Source: Marinococcus halophilus (GTDB lineage Bacteria; Bacillota; Bacilli; Bacillales; Marinococcaceae). From it: DNA of 64,000 nucleotides. Every line of letters begins with the position of its first letter. Position 1 is the stretch's first letter. The DNA lies in contig NZ_NPFA01000008.1 in the NCBI RefSeq assembly GCF_002265875.1, positions 127,735 through 191,734 on the forward strand, in the 5' to 3' direction. Under the pieces are notes generated by a model that was not told where the DNA came from, did not search any database, and saw only the letters and a list, made by a program, of their open reading frames with translations. Below are positions 1 through 7,834 of this stretch, piece after piece. A program made the translations under genes and the position numbers.

Positions 1-2
1 TC

Positions 3-167
3 TGTCTGCATAATCATCCATCCGGAGATCCGGCGCCGAGCAGTGAAGATATTCAGGTAACCAAACGGGTGGCAGAATGCGGCAGACTGCTGGGCATTGA
101 GCTGCTTGATCACGTTATCGTAGGCGATCACCGCTTTGAGAGTATGAAAGAGCAGGGTTTTATGTAA
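3..167 (+). CDS. radC: RadC family protein, C-terminal part (cut by window edge)
   Basis: This is the last 54 codons of a reading frame that enters from the left edge. It shows the RadC JAMM/MPN+ metal-binding signature [14 protein letters not shown] near its start (H-x-H...D), followed by the usual C-terminal helix and strand with [14 protein letters not shown] and the ending KEQGFM. RadC is a conserved putative metalloprotease-fold protein once thought to act in DNA repair; its true role is unsettled. It sits immediately upstream of mreB, the standard Bacillus order. The N-terminal helix-hairpin-helix part lies outside the window. Confidence 0.95.
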   Translation, partial: CLHNHPSGDPAPSSEDIQVTKRVAECGRLLGIELLDHVIVGDHRFESMKEQGFM

Positions 168-527
168 AACAACAGATTAAAAATTATTTGCTTTCTGAAA
201 AAAGAGGAAATTGGCCGGCGTGAAAATACACCTATCTAAAAAAACAGGTGCATTGACCCTATGTTTTTCAAATAATTTTCAGTATAATAAAAAATAGTGC
301 ATGCAGGGGCAATTATAATTTAATGCATATTAACGGGGCGTCAGAAGTGCGAAAAATCCGCAGATGACACTATTCATCTAAAGGCCGCTGAACGCCCACT
401 ACATACAGGCATTCTGGGGATGCCGAAAAACATTATCCAACATAACAATTTATTAGACAATTTAATGATAATACCTGCTGAAAAAAGGCTGTCATGCATT
501 TTGCAAGACGAGAGGAGATATACATAG
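168..527. other. radC-mreB intergenic region, AT-rich, no gene seen
   Basis: I see no coding frame in these 360 bases. There is a weak hairpin (CACCT at about 230 against AGGTG at 246-250) without a T-run. TATAAT-like hexamers occur at 283-288 and 314-319, but none has a well-spaced -35 box; TTGACC at 253-258 is 24 bases from the first. The mreB promoter probably lies here but cannot be fixed by eye. The mreB ribosome site (GAGGAGA, about 511-517) is clear. Confidence 0.5.
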
Positions 528-1571
528 ATGTTTGGAACGAGAGACCTGGGGATCGATTTAGGTACGGCAAATACGCTCGTTTACGCCAAAGGAGAAGGAG
601 TCATTCTTCGTGAACCCTCGGTGGTGGCCATACGGACAGACACGGGAAATATTGAAGCTGTAGGTCACAGTGCAAAAAACATGATTGGGCGTACGCCAGG
701 GAATATTACGGCCATACGTCCAATGAAAGACGGCGTCATTGCTGATTTTGATACGACGGCTACCATGATGGAATATTTTATTGGGCAATCGGTCAAAAAA
801 CGTTCTATATTCTCAAGAAAGCCGAACGTGATGGTGTGCGTGCCGTCAGGTATTACAGCAGTTGAGAAGCGGGCTGTAGAAGACGCAACCAAACAGGCCG
901 GGGCAAGAGAAGCCTACACGATTGAAGAACCGTTTGCAGCAGCCATTGGAGCTGACCTGCCCGTATGGGAGCCTACGGGAAGCATGGTCGTTGATATTGG
1001 GGGCGGAACAACAGAAGTGGCGATCATTTCTCTCGGTGGAATTGTCACAAGTCAATCAATCCGTATTGCCGGTGATGAAATGGATGAAGCAATCATCCAG
1101 TATATAAGAAAAACCTACAATGTTATGGTTGGAGAGCGTACAGCAGAAGCCATTAAGCTTGAAGTCGGTGCTGCTGCTCCTCCTTCAGAAAATGAAAACA
1201 ATGAAATGATGGAAATTCGTGGGAGAGATGTAGTGACCGGACTTCCCAAAACAGTTACAATTACCTCTGAAGAGATTTCAGGCTGTCTTAAAGACACGGT
1301 ATCGACTATTATTGACACGGTGAAGAGTACACTTGAGCAGACGCCGCCGGAATTGGCCGCGGATATAATGGACCGCGGGATCCTGTTAACAGGAGGAGGG
1401 GCGCTTTTGCAGCACATTGACCGGGTGCTCAGCGAAGAAACAAATATGCCGGTTTTAGTGTCGGAAGAGCCTTTGGATTGTGTGGCACTTGGTACAGGAC
1501 GCGCTTTAGAAAATATTCATTTATTCCGCTCGAAAGCAGGTATTACATCCCGCTCAGGCCGGAATGCTTAA
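528..1571 (+). CDS. mreB: Rod shape-determining protein MreB
   Basis: Bacterial actin homologue of 347 residues that polymerises under the membrane and guides lateral cell-wall synthesis with MreC, MreD, RodA and class A/B PBPs. The actin-fold ATP-binding motifs are visible: DLGTAN at residues 10-15 (phosphate 1), [12 protein letters not shown] near residue 155 (phosphate 2) and LLTGGGALL near 288 (adenosine motif). Length and start ([17 protein letters not shown]) match the family, and a GAGGAGA site precedes the ATG. It heads the mreB-mreC-mreD-minC-minD group and, as usual, follows radC. Confidence 0.98.
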   Translation: MFGTRDLGIDLGTANTLVYAKGEGVILREPSVVAIRTDTGNIEAVGHSAKNMIGRTPGNITAIRPMKDGVIADFDTTATMMEYFIGQSVKKRSIFSRKPNVMVCVPSGITAVEKRAVEDATKQAGAREAYTIEEPFAAAIGADLPVWEPTGSMVVDIGGGTTEVAIISLGGIVTSQSIRIAGDEMDEAIIQYIRKTYNVMVGERTAEAIKLEVGAAAPPSENENNEMMEIRGRDVVTGLPKTVTITSEEISGCLKDTVSTIIDTVKSTLEQTPPELAADIMDRGILLTGGGALLQHIDRVLSEETNMPVLVSEEPLDCVALGTGRALENIHLFRSKAGITSRSGRNA

Positions 1572-1597
1572 TCTATCTTTAGAGTAGGTGGGTAACC

Positions 1598-2539
1598 ATG
1601 CCGCACTTTTTTAACAACAAGCGATTAATCATCTTGATGGTAAGCATTATTCTTCTTGTTATACTCATTGGGTTCTCTATGAGAGAACGGGAATCGGTGC
1701 CGTGGCCGGAAGAGTTTGTAAGAGACTCTGTCGGTGTCTTTCAATCGACCATCAGCCGCCCGGCTCACTTTGCAGCAAATCGCTTCGAAGCTGTGGAAAA
1801 CCTGCTGGATACATACGAGGAAAATAAAACCCTCAAACAGCAGCTCGAAAAGTATGCTGCCACTTCGGCAGAGCTTGAAAATACCCGTCAGGAAAATGAA
1901 ACGCTCCGGGAATCATCAGAGACGCAGGAAATGCTGAGCGACTATGAAAGCCGGCAGGCGCTTGTTGTCTACCGTAATCCTGACCGCTGGACACAGACGA
2001 TTGGCATCAATCAGGGTACTCAAAACGGTATTGAACAGGATATGGCTGTCGTTACAAACGAAGGTCTTATCGGGCGTGTAGCAGAGGCTTCCGAATTTTC
2101 CTCCACGGTCCAATTGCTATCAGACGGAGAACGGACAAACCGTATCAGCGCCAGCGTTGATACTGGTGAAGATCCAGTCAACGCCTTTATTGAAGGCTGG
2201 GACGAAGACCGGGATGGCCTCATGCTCCGGAAAATTCGCAGCGATGCAGAAATTGAAGAAGGCCAGCAGGTGGTTACATCAGGAATGGGCGGGGCGTTTC
2301 CAAGCGGTATCCCGATTGGTGAAGTACAAAGCGTTGAGCCGGATGAGTACGGTTTAACGTACAATGCCCTTATTGAACCAGCGGCAGACTTCAGTGACCT
2401 CACGTATGTGAATGTTTTAGACCGGAGCATTGAAGACTTGAGTGAAGAATTCCCTTCACTCGAAGAAGATCAGGAGCAGGAAAATCAAGAAGAAGAAAAC
2501 GTGGACCCGGTCGGTGAAGAAGGCGGCGGAGAGTCATGA
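1598..2539 (+). CDS. mreC: Rod shape-determining protein MreC
   Basis: Bitopic membrane protein of 313 residues with a single N-terminal transmembrane helix (about residues 8-25), a coiled-coil stretch (about 65-105, LKQQLEKYAATSAELENTRQ) and the extracytoplasmic beta-barrel MreC domain with the GLIGRV and SGMGGAFPSGIPIG motifs. It bridges MreB filaments to periplasmic-side cell-wall enzymes. The C-terminus carries a very acidic Glu-rich tail (about residues 285-313), which is longer and more acidic than in B. subtilis and would fit a halophile or alkaliphile. The stop overlaps the mreD start (ATGA), implying translational coupling. Confidence 0.97.
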   Translation: MPHFFNNKRLIILMVSIILLVILIGFSMRERESVPWPEEFVRDSVGVFQSTISRPAHFAANRFEAVENLLDTYEENKTLKQQLEKYAATSAELENTRQENETLRESSETQEMLSDYESRQALVVYRNPDRWTQTIGINQGTQNGIEQDMAVVTNEGLIGRVAEASEFSSTVQLLSDGERTNRISASVDTGEDPVNAFIEGWDEDRDGLMLRKIRSDAEIEEGQQVVTSGMGGAFPSGIPIGEVQSVEPDEYGLTYNALIEPAADFSDLTYVNVLDRSIEDLSEEFPSLEEDQEQENQEEENVDPVGEEGGGES

Positions 2540-3060
2540 CGCGCTTTCTTATCCCCGTATCGATCTTTTGCTTATTTCTTGTCGAAGGAACGTGGTTTGA
2601 AATCCTTTTTCCACAGGAAAATGAAAGTGGATGGGTGTGGATGCCAAGATTTGCGCTTATCGGGGTGGTTTTGACCAGCATATACCGCGGCCCGGTCGCA
2701 GGAGTATGGGCAGGTGTTTTTGTTGGTTTTCTCTATGATTTTACGTACACGCAGATTCTCGGTATCTATACGTTCTGCTTTGGCTTTATTGCGTATATGA
2801 GCTCCTATTCTCTGCCGGTAGTCCGAAACAGTTATGGATGGCAGTGGCTGATCATATTTTGCGCGCTTTTCGTATTTGAGCTAATCATCTATTTTATTTA
2901 TTTTTTGTTAGGCATTGCCGGACTTTCTTTCGGGGAATTTTTAGTGAAGCGTATGATTGCTTCGTGGCTTATTAACGGAGCTGCTGCTTTACTGCTGCTT
3001 GTTCCTTTCCGCCGTATTTTTGACTGGATCGAAAACCAGGAAAAGATCAGACAGCGATAA
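2536..3060 (+). CDS. mreD: Rod shape-determining protein MreD
   Basis: Polytopic membrane protein of 174 residues with about five predicted transmembrane helices (residues 3-20, 33-53, 60-85, 100-130, 140-160), which is the usual size and profile for MreD of Firmicutes. It is part of the elongasome and acts with MreB and MreC. The start overlaps the mreC stop by four bases. Identification rests on hydropathy, family length and position between mreC and minC; MreD sequences themselves are poorly conserved. Confidence 0.93.
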   Translation: MTRFLIPVSIFCLFLVEGTWFEILFPQENESGWVWMPRFALIGVVLTSIYRGPVAGVWAGVFVGFLYDFTYTQILGIYTFCFGFIAYMSSYSLPVVRNSYGWQWLIIFCALFVFELIIYFIYFLLGIAGLSFGEFLVKRMIASWLINGAAALLLLVPFRRIFDWIENQEKIRQR

Positions 3061-3172
3061 TTTTCAAAAAAAAGAAGTGGTTTGCTGTTTATTCCTGTGA
3101 AATGAAACCGTATAATGGAAAGAACGACATTTACTAAGAATGGAGAGCGCTTAAGGGTTCAGGGGTGAAAAT

Positions 3173-3865
3173 ATGACGAATAACAATGGAAATTATGTAA
3201 CGATTAAAGGCACTAAAGAAGGACTAACCATTGTATTAAATGATCAGTGCTCTTATCAGGAACTTCTTGAAGAATTAAAGAAGAAGATTGAACGGGAGCA
3301 GCGTTTGTTTGAAAACGGGCCTCAAGTGGAAGTCCGTGTGCATGCCGGGAACCGTTATTTAAGTAAAAGTCACGAAGAAGAAATTACGGAAGTGTTGAAC
3401 AAAACGGGTTCCGTACGGGTGCATGAAGTCCATTCGAACGTAATGACAAAAGATGAAGCACACGAGGCCATTGAAAAAGCCACGGTGACCTCTGTCACAC
3501 AGATCGTCCGTTCCGGCCAGGTGCTCCGGAAAAAAGGCGACATCCTGATTATCGGCGATGTCAATCCCGGCGGAGTAGTCGAAGCTACGGGTAACATTTA
3601 TGTTATCGGGGCATTAAAGGGAATAGCAAGAGCCGGCACAGAAGGTGAAAGCCATGCTGTGGTATGTGCCTCAGTAATGATTCCTAAACAAATTTCTATT
3701 TCGGATACGTATTTCTACGCACCGGAAAAGCATGAAAAGCAGGAACAGAAGCCTGCTATTGAAGGTCCGGGCTACGCGTATGTCACTGGAGAAGAATACA
3801 AGGCAATTGCATTTGAGGAAACAAAAATGCTCGGGCATTATTTACGCTCGGTCTCGTATACATAA
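3173..3865 (+). CDS. minC: Septum site-determining protein MinC
   Basis: FtsZ-assembly inhibitor of 230 residues. The N-terminal domain (about 1-105) is followed by the C-terminal right-handed beta-helix domain with the conserved VRSGQVLRKKGDILIIGDVNPGG (seen here in parts at about residues 109-135) and the ANGNIYVIGALKG-type repeat, here ATGNIYVIGALKG. MinC binds MinD and blocks polar septation. The ribosome site AGGGGTGAAA precedes the ATG. It lies 112 bases after mreD, with a TATAAT at 3111-3116 that could mark a separate minCD promoter; no good -35 is seen. Confidence 0.97.
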   Translation: MTNNNGNYVTIKGTKEGLTIVLNDQCSYQELLEELKKKIEREQRLFENGPQVEVRVHAGNRYLSKSHEEEITEVLNKTGSVRVHEVHSNVMTKDEAHEAIEKATVTSVTQIVRSGQVLRKKGDILIIGDVNPGGVVEATGNIYVIGALKGIARAGTEGESHAVVCASVMIPKQISISDTYFYAPEKHEKQEQKPAIEGPGYAYVTGEEYKAIAFEETKMLGHYLRSVSYT

Positions 3866-3941
3866 GCATGTCAGGCCGAAAACACTTTCCGGTAACCGTT
3901 AGCCGGAACGAGGAGCATGTAAGGTCTGAAAGGAGGAACCG

Positions 3942-4742
3942 TTGGTGGGAGAGGCAATAGTAATTACATCCGGAAAAGGCGGGGTCGGGAAAACCACGAC
4001 TTCGGCTAATATCGGTACAGCACTTGCACTGCAGGGACAAAAAGTATGTTTGATTGATACCGACATCGGGCTTCGGAATTTAGATGTCGTAATGGGTCTG
4101 GAAAACCGGATTATTTATGATCTGGTGGACGCCGCAGAAGGACGCTGTAAGGTACAGCAGGCATTAATCCGGGACAAGAGGTTCGATTGCCTGCACTTGC
4201 TGCCGGCAGCTCAGACGAAGGACAAATCTGCGGTGAACCCGGAACAAATGCAGGAGATTGTAGAAACACTGCGCCCAGAATACGATTTTATTCTTATCGA
4301 CTGCCCGGCTGGTATTGAGCAGGGATTCAAGAATGCCGTATCCGGCGCAGATAAAGCAATCGTCGTCACCACGCCGGACACGGCAGCTGTCAGAGATGCT
4401 GATCGTATCATTGGGCTCCTGGAAAATGAAGACATTGAACCGCCTAAGCTGGTAGTGAACCGGGTGCGGAGCGATCTTTCCAGAGAGGGCAATGTGCTGG
4501 ACGTGGAAGACGTCGTAGCTACACTTGCAGTAGACCTGCTTGGGATGATTGTAGACGAGGAGCATGTGTTAAAAGCAGCTCATAAAGGCGAGCCGATTGC
4601 AATGAATCCCAACAGCAGAGCTTCGCTGGGGTACCGTAATATTGCGCGCCGGCTGCTAGGGGAATCGGTGCCGCTGATGGCAGTAGAAGAAAAGAAAAGC
4701 TTTTTCTCTAAAGTGAAAAGTTTATTCGGAATAAAAGCATAG
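3942..4742 (+). CDS. minD: Septum site-determining ATPase MinD
   Basis: ParA/MinD-family membrane ATPase of 266 residues. The deviant Walker A motif SGKGGVGKTT is at about residues 9-18, switch II DCPAGIE lies near 120, and a C-terminal amphipathic helix (KKSFFSKVKSLFGIKA) is the membrane-targeting sequence. MinD recruits MinC to the poles. The ATG or the preceding in-frame GTG could start it: the sequence at 3942 is GTGGGAGAGGC, so the initiator here is GTG, 9 bases after AGGAGG. A terminator follows directly, so minCD ends the transcription unit. The usual downstream neighbours spoIVFA-spoIVFB are absent. Confidence 0.97.
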   Translation: MVGEAIVITSGKGGVGKTTTSANIGTALALQGQKVCLIDTDIGLRNLDVVMGLENRIIYDLVDAAEGRCKVQQALIRDKRFDCLHLLPAAQTKDKSAVNPEQMQEIVETLRPEYDFILIDCPAGIEQGFKNAVSGADKAIVVTTPDTAAVRDADRIIGLLENEDIEPPKLVVNRVRSDLSREGNVLDVEDVVATLAVDLLGMIVDEEHVLKAAHKGEPIAMNPNSRASLGYRNIARRLLGESVPLMAVEEKKSFFSKVKSLFGIKA

Positions 4743-4751
4743 CAGATACTT

Positions 4752-4780
4752 GGACAGGGAGCATTCTTCCTGTCCTTTTT
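4752..4780 (+). terminator. Rho-independent terminator after minD
   Basis: Inverted repeat GGACAGG (4752-4758) / CCTGTCC (4769-4775) with a 10-base loop, followed by TTTTT at 4776-4780. It ends the mre-min operon ten bases after the minD stop. Confidence 0.85.
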
Positions 4781-4797
4781 GGGCAGATAAGCCAATT

Positions 4798-4827
4798 TTG
4801 TTTTCTTTAAGATCAGCGTGGTATAAT
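4798..4827 (+). promoter_or_regulatory. Candidate SigA promoter before the 57-residue gene
   Basis: TTGTTT (4798-4803), 18-base spacer, TATAAT (4822-4827). The -10 is perfect and the -35 weak. It lies just downstream of the minD terminator and would serve the small gene at 4948. Confidence 0.5.
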
Positions 4828-4947
4828 AACAATGAAAGGGCATGCTGTTTTGGATCTGATTCCCGAATCGCCTGTCTTTCCTGCAAAGGTTTTTACAGAA
4901 TGAAAGGCTTCGAGTATCTATCCGAATGCGCGAAGGAGGAATCACTG

Positions 4948-5121
4948 ATGACCGTTATAGAAAAGCACCCTTATCTTTCCGATGAAGAACGCCAGAAACT
5001 GGCTCTTTTAAATAAACAAATGCAGGAAGCAGCCTCTGAACAGGAGCTGAAGCGGCTGACTACGCAGATTGCTCTTCTTCACGAAAAGGCGAAGGTCAGA
5101 GAAGAAAATAAGTCTAACTGA
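4948..5121 (+). CDS. Small hypothetical protein, 57 residues
   Basis: Short, charged, alpha-helical protein (starts MTVIEKHPYLSDEERQKL) with a likely coiled-coil or helical hairpin over residues 13-50 and no membrane segment. The gene has a strong ribosome site (GGAGGA at 4935-4940) seven bases before the ATG, its own candidate promoter upstream and a strong terminator three bases after the stop, so it looks like a genuine monocistronic gene. An upstream in-frame extension to 4750 exists but crosses the minD terminator and the promoter, so I reject it. It occupies the place where spoIVFAB normally lie. I do not recognise the family and assign no function. Confidence 0.7.
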   Translation: MTVIEKHPYLSDEERQKLALLNKQMQEAASEQELKRLTTQIALLHEKAKVREENKSN

Positions 5122-5123
5122 AT

Positions 5124-5152
5124 GACTGCCACCAGCAAGTGGCAGTCTTTTT
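5124..5152 (+). terminator. Rho-independent terminator
   Basis: Perfect 9-base stem GACTGCCAC (5124-5132) / GTGGCAGTC (5139-5147), 6-base loop and TTTTT. It separates the small gene from rng. Confidence 0.92.
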
Positions 5153-5188
5153 CTTTCAGAAAGAAATGTACCACTGGAGGAACGTTCG

Positions 5189-6703
5189 ATGGAATTAATT
5201 GCAAATATGAAATCCGGGGAAGCAAGAGCGGCCCTGAAACATAATGGAAGAGTGAAAGAGTTCTTTTTCGAGTCAGCAATGGATGACACGGCGGCCGGAG
5301 AAATCTATAAAGGAAGAGTCGTGGATGTGCTTCCAGGCATGGATGCTGCATTTATTGATATCGGTAAAGGGAAAAAAGGATATCTGCACAGGGACAATAT
5401 TATGTCGTACCGGCTGCTGAAAGAGCCGCTTGCTGAAAAAAAGCAGCGGGGAATTAAAAGTTTCATTAAAAAGGGGGAGTATTTATTTGTGCAGGTCGTG
5501 AAGGAAGAAACGGCCAGCAAGGGTGCCAAACTTAAAGAAAATTTGTCACTGCCGGGAAAATATTGTGTCTACCTCCCCGATGAGCCGGGTTTGTTTATTT
5601 CACAAAAGGTGGAGAACGCTGTAAAAGAAGAATGGCTCGAACAGGAAGAAGCCCTGCCGTTGAATGGAGACGGGCTGATCGTGCGTACAGAAGGAACAAC
5701 ACAGCCTCTGGATGTAATTAAAAAGGAAGTATCCCAGCTGCAGAGCCTGTGGCAGGACATGATCCTCCGGGGGGAGAGTTTATCTTCGCCGGGAAAGGTG
5801 TCGCAGGAAGAACACTTTTTAATAAAATGCCTGGCTTATGTGCCTGGAGAGCAAATAAAAAGAATTGTTGCAGATACAAAAGAAGCGGTGGAAACAGCAA
5901 AGGCACAATTCAGCGGGCGGGCGCTGGAACAACGGCCGGAATTTGTGCTGCTGGACCATCCGGAAAACATTTTTTCAAGAGAGAATGTGGATGCGGATCT
6001 CGAGCGGGCTTTGAAGCCTGTCGCCTGGCTGAAAAGCGGAGGATTTTTACAGATCGAGAAAACAGAAATGTGCGTCACGATTGATGTAAACACGGGAAGG
6101 TTTACCGGAAAGCATGGTCTGGAGGATACGATCATAAAAACGAATCTCGAAGCAGCTGCAGAAGTAATGCATCAACTGCGTGTAAGAAATCTCTCCGGGA
6201 TGGTCATGATTGATTTTATACGCATGCATGACGAAAAAGACCGGAGGCGTTTAATGCAGGCATTAGAAGAAAAATCAGATGAGGATCCGCAGAAGATCCG
6301 AATTGCCGGCTTCTCTGCACTTGGCGTTCTGGAACTGACCCGGCAGCGTTCCCGCCAGAGCCTCGAAGAACACATACTCGAACCCTATGGAACTGAATAC
6401 GGTAAAGGCTGGAGACTGTCGGAAAAAGAACTCGCAGAAAAATCGAAACGAATGCTCGGCGCCTGGAAGGAAGAAGAGGTGGATGCGATTGTATTAGAGG
6501 TGCCGGACCGGCTGCTCATCCGGGAAGGCAAAGCGCTGTATGAAGCCCTGCAGCAAATAGCGCCGGGACGGTTGTTCATTGTTTCTGCGCCGACAGAACA
6601 GGAGATCATTGTGCGCTATGCGGGAAGTCTTGAAGTAGCAGCACAAAGAAATGAGGCATTGAAAGCTCAAATGAAGCAGCGGGGAATTGACTTTCGTTTT
6701 TAA
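5189..6703 (+). CDS. rng: Ribonuclease E/G family protein
   Basis: Endoribonuclease of 504 residues acting in RNA processing and decay. An N-terminal S1-like domain (about residues 35-110, GEIYKGRVVDVLPGMDAAFIDIG in part) is followed by the RNase E/G catalytic region with the metal-binding aspartates in VTIDVNTGRFTG (about 293-304) and GMVMIDFIRM (about 335-344). The large C-terminal scaffold of enterobacterial RNase E is missing, as in RNase G types. The Zn-link CPxCxGxG motif expected near residue 400 of E. coli enzymes is not evident: after RQRS the sequence runs straight to RQSLEEHILEPYGT. rng just upstream of rplU is a known arrangement in bacilli. B. subtilis itself lacks this enzyme. 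Confidence 0.92.
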   Translation: MELIANMKSGEARAALKHNGRVKEFFFESAMDDTAAGEIYKGRVVDVLPGMDAAFIDIGKGKKGYLHRDNIMSYRLLKEPLAEKKQRGIKSFIKKGEYLFVQVVKEETASKGAKLKENLSLPGKYCVYLPDEPGLFISQKVENAVKEEWLEQEEALPLNGDGLIVRTEGTTQPLDVIKKEVSQLQSLWQDMILRGESLSSPGKVSQEEHFLIKCLAYVPGEQIKRIVADTKEAVETAKAQFSGRALEQRPEFVLLDHPENIFSRENVDADLERALKPVAWLKSGGFLQIEKTEMCVTIDVNTGRFTGKHGLEDTIIKTNLEAAAEVMHQLRVRNLSGMVMIDFIRMHDEKDRRRLMQALEEKSDEDPQKIRIAGFSALGVLELTRQRSRQSLEEHILEPYGTEYGKGWRLSEKELAEKSKRMLGAWKEEEVDAIVLEVPDRLLIREGKALYEALQQIAPGRLFIVSAPTEQEIIVRYAGSLEVAAQRNEALKAQMKQRGIDFRF

Positions 6704-6716
6704 TATATGCTATTAT
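6687..6716 (+). promoter_or_regulatory. Candidate SigA promoter for the rplU operon
   Basis: TTGACT (6687-6692), 18-base spacer, TATTAT (6711-6716), lying across the last codons of rng. Initiation about 6723 would place the whole L21 leader in the transcript. Confidence 0.6.
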
Positions 6717-6721
6717 TTATA

Positions 6722-6818
6722 ACGTTAGTTGTTTGGAAGCACCCAAACTACAACCGCACAAGAACAGGTTTAAGCCCTGGAAAGGCACCTGTATTGGCGA
6801 GTCTAAGTGATTAGGAGG
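6722..6818 (+). promoter_or_regulatory. L21 ribosomal-protein leader (rplU-prp-rpmA)
   Basis: The 5' untranslated region of rplU has the look of the L21 leader of Firmicutes: short stems such as GTTTGG (6730-6735) / CCAAAC (6744-6749) and CAGGT (6765-6769) / ACCTG (6787-6791), ending close to the AGGAGGTG ribosome site. L21 leaders are thought to mediate feedback control by a product of the operon. The call rests on position and visible helices; a covariance search would decide it. Confidence 0.6.
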
Positions 6819-6825
6819 TGCAGAA

Positions 6826-7134
6826 ATGTACGCAATTATTGAAACTGGTGGAAAACAGTTAAAAGTAGAAGAAGGCCAGACCATCTTCGTTGAAAAATTG
6901 GATGGAGAAGCTGGAGATGAAGTAACATTCGGCAATGTAGTATTTGTCGGAGGCGACGATGTGAAAGTTGGTTCTCCTTTTGTGGAGGGAGCTAAAGTTA
7001 CAGGCAAAGTCGAAAGACAAGGCCGTAACAAGAAAATCATCGTTTTCAAATTCAAAAAACGTAAAAACTACCGCCGTAAGCAGGGCCATCGTCAGCCATA
7101 CACAAAAGTTACAATCAACAGCATTGATGCGTAA
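6826..7134 (+). CDS. rplU: 50S ribosomal protein L21
   Basis: Ribosomal protein of 102 residues starting [18 protein letters not shown], the canonical L21 N-terminus, and containing the C-terminal signature [17 protein letters not shown]. It binds 23S rRNA in the large subunit. The AGGAGGTG ribosome site is six bases before the ATG. It leads the conserved rplU-prp-rpmA operon. Confidence 0.99.
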   Translation: MYAIIETGGKQLKVEEGQTIFVEKLDGEAGDEVTFGNVVFVGGDDVKVGSPFVEGAKVTGKVERQGRNKKIIVFKFKKRKNYRRKQGHRQPYTKVTINSIDA

Positions 7135-7136
7135 TT

Positions 7137-7475
7137 ATGATACGGGTCACTGTTAGCCGCGATGAAACAGAGCGTATTCGTTCTGTTACCATGACCGGTC
7201 ACGCTGAATCAGGCCCTTACGGTTATGATTTAGTATGTGCCGGCGCCTCGGCAGTATCCTTTGGGGCTGTTAATGCGATGGCGGCTCTCTGCCATACAGA
7301 TCCAACAGTGGATTTAGGCACAGAAGGCGGTTATTTTCATTGTGTGCTTCCGGAAGAAAGCACTGAAGAGGATAACCAACAGATGCAGCTGCTGGCAGAG
7401 GGTATGATTGTCTCTTTGGAGACCATAGCTGATCAGTACGGTGAATTTATATCAATTGAAGAGCATAGGAGGTGA
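7137..7475 (+). CDS. prp: Ribosomal-processing cysteine protease Prp (YsxB)
   Basis: Small cysteine protease of 112 residues that, in Firmicutes, removes the N-terminal extension of ribosomal protein L27. The catalytic pair is visible: His22 in the motif GHAESGPYGYD and Cys34 in LVCAGASAVSFG, the same positions reported for the Staphylococcus aureus enzyme. The gene starts two bases after the rplU stop and ends six bases before the rpmA start. The substrate sequence in the neighbouring rpmA is intact (see there), so enzyme and target are encoded side by side. Confidence 0.96.
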   Translation: MIRVTVSRDETERIRSVTMTGHAESGPYGYDLVCAGASAVSFGAVNAMAALCHTDPTVDLGTEGGYFHCVLPEESTEEDNQQMQLLAEGMIVSLETIADQYGEFISIEEHRR

Positions 7476-7481
7476 ATGTTG

Positions 7482-7766
7482 ATGTTGAAATTAGACCTGC
7501 AGTTCTTTGCTCAGAAAAAAGGGGTAGGTAGTACAAAAAACGGTCGTGACTCCATTTCCAAGCGTTTGGGCACCAAACGCGCCGATGGCCAGCACGTAAC
7601 CGGTGGTTCTATCCTCGTCCGCCAGCGCGGTTCGAAAATTTTCCCTGGCAACAACGTCGGTAAAGGTGGAGATGATACTCTTTTCTCCAAAATCGACGGC
7701 GTTGTGAAATTTGAGCGTGTCGGGAAAAAACGTAAACGCGTGAGCGTTTATGCAAAAGAAGCGTAA
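7482..7766 (+). CDS. rpmA: 50S ribosomal protein L27 (with cleavable N-terminal extension)
   Basis: Ribosomal protein of 94 residues near the peptidyl-transferase centre. It begins [20 protein letters not shown]: the first nine residues plus FA form the LDLQFFA extension cut by Prp in Firmicutes, leaving the L27 N-terminus [11 protein letters not shown] place the start at the second ATG (7482), nine bases after AGGAGG; the ATG at 7476 is only three bases from it. The 94-residue length equals that of B. subtilis L27. A strong terminator follows. Confidence 0.98.
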   Translation: MLKLDLQFFAQKKGVGSTKNGRDSISKRLGTKRADGQHVTGGSILVRQRGSKIFPGNNVGKGGDDTLFSKIDGVVKFERVGKKRKRVSVYAKEA

Positions 7767-7774
7767 CGTTTGTA

Positions 7775-7814
7775 TCCGTTTAAACAGATATTTTCTGTTT
7801 AAACGGATTTTTTT
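7775..7814 (+). terminator. Rho-independent terminator after rpmA
   Basis: Perfect 13-base stem TCCGTTTAAACAG (7775-7787) / CTGTTTAAACGGA (7795-7807) with TTTTTTT at 7808-7814. Confidence 0.95.
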
Positions 7815-7834
7815 ATTTGAAGGGAGCGGGGGAA

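Noticed and set aside
253..288. TTGACC...TATAAT as an mreB promoter
   Set aside because: The spacer is 24 bases, too long for a SigA promoter.
558..1417. Several open frames of 60-100 codons on the minus strand across mreB
   Set aside because: They are shadows of the well-identified mreB gene, without ribosome sites or family features.
4750..4947. In-frame upstream extension of the 57-residue gene
   Set aside because: It would run through the minD terminator and a -10 box, and a strong ribosome site precedes the internal ATG at 4948.
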